Part shown: piece after piece, positions 7,847 to 9,259 of the stretch
Layout of the letters: the number at the start of each line of letters is the position of its first letter
Position numbering within the stretch: the stretch's first letter is position 1
Assembly (NCBI GenBank): GCA_035390965.1
Contig: DAOPKE010000104.1
Location: 1-9,259 of the forward strand
Length of the DNA stretch: 9,259 nucleotides
Reading direction: 5' to 3'
DNA from: GWF2-43-63 sp035390965
GTDB lineage: Bacteria > Bacteroidota > Bacteroidia > Bacteroidales > DTU049
Program-made: the position numbers and the translations under genes
The notes under the pieces: model-generated
The model's input: only the letters and a program-made list of their open reading frames with translations
Told to the model about the DNA's origin: nothing
Databases searched by the model: none

Positions 7847-8341
7847 TTAGCCGAGAATACGTTTGATTTCCGGAACAACTTTTTTCGCATCAACCGGTTT
7901 TCTTACAAATCCGTCAACCGGGAACCAGATTGATCTTCCGTCTTCAGACAGATAGTCAACACCAGCTTTTCCCGAATTGATGTCTTTCACAAGAATCACA
8001 TGCAGATCCTTGAAACCGGGGTTTTTGCGGAATTCGCGTGCCATGGCCTGCACGTCGGGCTTGGTGGTGGTCAGAATGTCAATCGATGTCTGCATCAGAA
8101 CCGGCATTTTGCTCAGTTCGGCATCGTCGGTGATTTCTTTGGCCAGTTCAAAGCCTTCGTAATGTGTGGTCATCATGACATCAAGAATGGCGAGATCGGG
8201 TTTTTCTTCCCTGATTTTTTTCATGCCTTCTTTCTTGTCATTGGCTGAAATGACGGTGTAACCTTCTTTTTTAAGAATGGTCTCGATGATGGTGATTACA
8301 TCGATGTCATCGTCTACGATTAAAATTTTCTTGGTTTCCAT
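7847..8341 (-). CDS. Single-domain response regulator with an expanded receiver, 164 aa
   Basis: Receiver fold with acidic D10-D12, phospho-acceptor D54 (AILDVMM), T85/S86 and K148 (VRKPVD). No output domain follows. The stretch between the conserved Thr and Lys is 63 residues, against about 22 in CheY, so there is an insertion of about 40 residues in the beta4-alpha4-beta5 face, the surface receivers normally use to bind partners. The insert holds basic and aromatic residues (for example AREFRKNPGF and SIWFPVDGF). It is a paralogue of the receiver at 1249-1644: both start METKK and share an 18-base identical block over the start codon. It lies 22 bases after the upstream receiver and 29 bases before hydC. 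Function as a phosphate-accepting regulator of the hydrogenase locus is inferred; the domain itself is clear. Confidence 0.85.
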   Translation of the reverse strand: METKKILIVDDDIDVITIIETILKKEGYTVISANDKKEGMKKIREEKPDLAILDVMMTTHYEGFELAKEITDDAELSKMPVLMQTSIDILTTTKPDVQAMAREFRKNPGFKDLHVILVKDINSGKAGVDYLSEDGRSIWFPVDGFVRKPVDAKKVVPEIKRILG

Positions 8342-8363
8342 AACTGTTTTTTTTTGAGGTTAG

Positions 8364-8756
8364 TTAAAACTTCTTGGCGCCGGGAAAAATTCCGGCTTCG
8401 GGGTTATTTATTATTTGAGAAAGCAAATCATAGTTATCGCCCGATTTGGTCAGATATCCGCATGCTCCGGCTTCAACCATTCTGTTCACATAATCCTCGT
8501 TTTCATAGGATGAGAATCCGATGATGTGCATCTCCGGATGACTCATTCGCGCCTTGCGTGTGGCCTCAACTCCGTCGAGTACCGGCATTTTTACATCCAT
8601 GAAAACAATGTCGGCACTGGTTTCATCGATCAGCTTCAGAAACTCTTCTCCGTTTGAAGCTTCGCCCACCACTTCCACATTACCTATATTGGTAAGGATT
8701 GCTTTTAATCCTTTGCGGAAGGTTGGTTCATTATCGACTATTATTACCCGTGTCAT
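8364..8756 (-). CDS. NarL-type receiver without output domain, 130 aa; first gene of the operon
   Basis: The receiver starts at once after MTRVIIVDNE; ATG 8756 is used because the longer reading to 8822 would cross the predicted promoter and adds a sequence unlike a receiver. Visible residues: D8 and E10 of the acidic cluster (VDNEP, with Asn between them), phospho-acceptor D54 (FMDVKMPVLDG), S82 and K104 (LTKSG). The pattern G-L-x-A-I-L, D-G-V-E-A-T and G-A-C-G-Y-L-T-K is that of NarL/LuxR-family receivers, which normally carry a C-terminal helix-turn-helix. Here the protein stops 16 residues after the last receiver helix (ends FPGAKKF), and the next gene starts within 22 bases, so no relic of the DNA-binding domain is left. 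No Shine-Dalgarno site is visible. It could be a phosphate sink, a relay component or an adaptor. Confidence 0.85.
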   Translation of the reverse strand: MTRVIIVDNEPTFRKGLKAILTNIGNVEVVGEASNGEEFLKLIDETSADIVFMDVKMPVLDGVEATRKARMSHPEMHIIGFSSYENEDYVNRMVEAGACGYLTKSGDNYDLLSQIINNPEAGIFPGAKKF

Positions 8757-8776
8757 TGTTGTTTGTATTGACGTAA

Positions 8777-8784
8777 CAAAATTA
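8777..8784 (-). promoter_or_regulatory. Candidate Bacteroidetes-type -7 promoter element for the operon
   Basis: Read on the minus strand this is TAATTTTG, an exact match to the Bacteroidetes -7 consensus TAnnTTTG. It ends 20 bases before the first ATG, giving a leader of about 15 bases. A T-rich stretch (TCTTTT, about 8804-8809) sits 19 bases upstream where a TTG -33 box is expected, but it lacks the G, so that part is weak. No other promoter is needed inside the unit because gaps are at most 39 bases. Confidence 0.4.
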
Positions 8785-8831
8785 GTTTGAGTTCGGGGTC
8801 TGGAAAAGAGTAAAACCCGCATCTGAACAAT

Positions 8832-8847
8832 CAGGTAAAATTACCTG
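8832..8847. promoter_or_regulatory. Perfect palindrome, candidate operator
   Basis: CAGGTAAAATTACCTG has 7-base arms (CAGGTAA / TTACCTG) around AA. It lies 75 bases upstream of the first start codon and about 48 bases upstream of the candidate -7 element, a typical activator position. A two-base loop and no following T-run exclude an intrinsic terminator. The binding protein is unknown. Confidence 0.45.
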
Positions 8848-9075
8848 TATCAAAACAATACACTCGTACTAAAAATATGTTTTCATAGTCGAATTAAATG
8901 TTTTTTAAGACAAATGAAAAACAAGCTGATTCAACAATAATTATAAAATGAACCACAAATGGCCAGATTTCATAGAAATAAACTCAAAAATATTTTCATT
9001 ACAGGTATTTTTACGGGGTAGAAAAACGGACTTTTTGCGGAGAATTCCGGGAATGATTGGAGCACAACGCATGGA

Positions 9076-9147
9076 GCTTAAAAGCTTAAGGTTTAATGCT
9101 TAAAGACTGAACAAATTCTTTTGCTTTTTTTACTTTAAACTTTAAGT
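9076..9147. repeat. TTAAAG-rich repeats with an imperfect inverted repeat
   Basis: Several copies of CTTAAAA, GCTTAAGG and GCTTAAAG on the plus strand are followed by CTTTAAACTTTAAGT. The arms 9084-9098 and 9133-9147 pair at about 12 of 15 positions across a 34-base loop. This low-complexity type of sequence is typical of intergenic DNA; a weak terminator for a gene to the right is possible but not supported by a clean stem plus T-run. Confidence 0.4.
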
Positions 9148-9214
9148 TGTGTTTTACTTTCACTCTGTTTTTCGATCATTGAAAGCCGCTCCCATAGCCA
9201 GAAGCCGGAACTAA

Positions 9215-9254
9215 CCGACTCTGCCAGGACACAGTCGTGACTCTGGCAGGTCGG
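9215..9254. repeat. GC-rich inverted repeat at the window edge
   Basis: The left arm CCGACTCTGCCAG (9215-9227) pairs with the right arm CTGGCAGGTCGG (9243-9254) over 12 base pairs with one bulged T (9220) and a 15-base loop. The same bases also form a near-identical direct repeat: GACTCTGCCAGG (9217-9228) and GACTCTGGCAGG (9239-9250), 22 bases apart with one difference. No T-run follows on either strand, so it is not a normal terminator. It may be the end of a REP-like or mobile element lying outside the window. Confidence 0.5.
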
Positions 9255-9259
9255 GGGTG

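Larger units (their letters stand above)
8757..9259. other. Gene-free upstream region
   Basis: About 500 bases without a convincing gene. It is AT-rich near the operon and becomes GC-richer from about 9180. It holds the candidate promoter, the palindrome, a TTAAAG-rich repeat block (9076-9147) and a GC-rich inverted repeat at the right edge. The only open frame of note is a 51-codon plus-strand one (8948-9103), which has no ribosome site and ends inside the repeat block, so I do not call it a gene. Confidence 0.6.

Noticed and set aside
8757..8822. 22-residue N-terminal extension of the first receiver
   Set aside because: It would include the candidate -7 promoter element and shows no receiver-like sequence; receivers of this family start just before the VDNEP strand.
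8832..8847. Palindrome as an intrinsic terminator
   Set aside because: AT-rich stem, a two-base loop and no T-run on either strand.
8948..9103. 51-codon plus-strand open frame starting MNHKWPDFIE
   Set aside because: No ribosome site, no recognisable domain, and its end is made of the TTAAAG-rich repeat block; its length is within chance for this region.

Overview
The window is almost entirely one tightly packed transcription unit on the minus strand, read from about 8770 down past position 1. It encodes a heterotrimeric [FeFe]-hydrogenase of the electron-bifurcating HydABC type, together with an unusually rich set of two-component signalling genes. The likely host is a strictly anaerobic, fermentative bacterium, most probably of the Bacteroidetes. 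The signs are leaderless or A-rich starts with few Shine-Dalgarno sites, a TAnnTTTG-type -7 promoter element upstream of the first gene, and an AT-rich intergenic region. This assignment is an inference, not a database match.

Layout in transcription order: a 502-base gene-free region (8757-9259) with a candidate promoter, a perfect 16-bp palindrome and a GC-rich inverted repeat at the window edge; a NarL-type receiver with no output domain (8364-8756); a receiver with a large insertion before its last strand (7847-8341); HydC/NuoE-like (7350-7817); HydB/NuoF-like flavoprotein (5425-7344); the catalytic HydA (3686-5410); a histidine kinase carrying ferredoxin clusters and a modified H-cluster domain (1658-3646); a single-domain receiver (1249-1644); a receiver-histidine kinase hybrid (106-1236); and the first 27 codons of a probable H-cluster maturase HydG (1-83). 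All intergenic gaps inside the unit are 5-39 bases.

How it may work together: HydC, HydB and HydA form the soluble enzyme that couples NAD(H), ferredoxin and H2. HydG helps make the CO/CN ligands of the H-cluster. The H-cluster-like kinase keeps all four cubane cysteines of an [FeFe]-hydrogenase but has Asp in place of the proton-transfer Cys. That suggests it senses H2 or redox state rather than turning over H2. Its probable partners are the three stand-alone receivers and the receiver-kinase. None of the five signalling proteins has a DNA-binding or enzymatic output domain, so the output either lies outside the window or works by protein-protein contact. This H2-sensing phosphorelay built into the hydrogenase operon is the most interesting content here.
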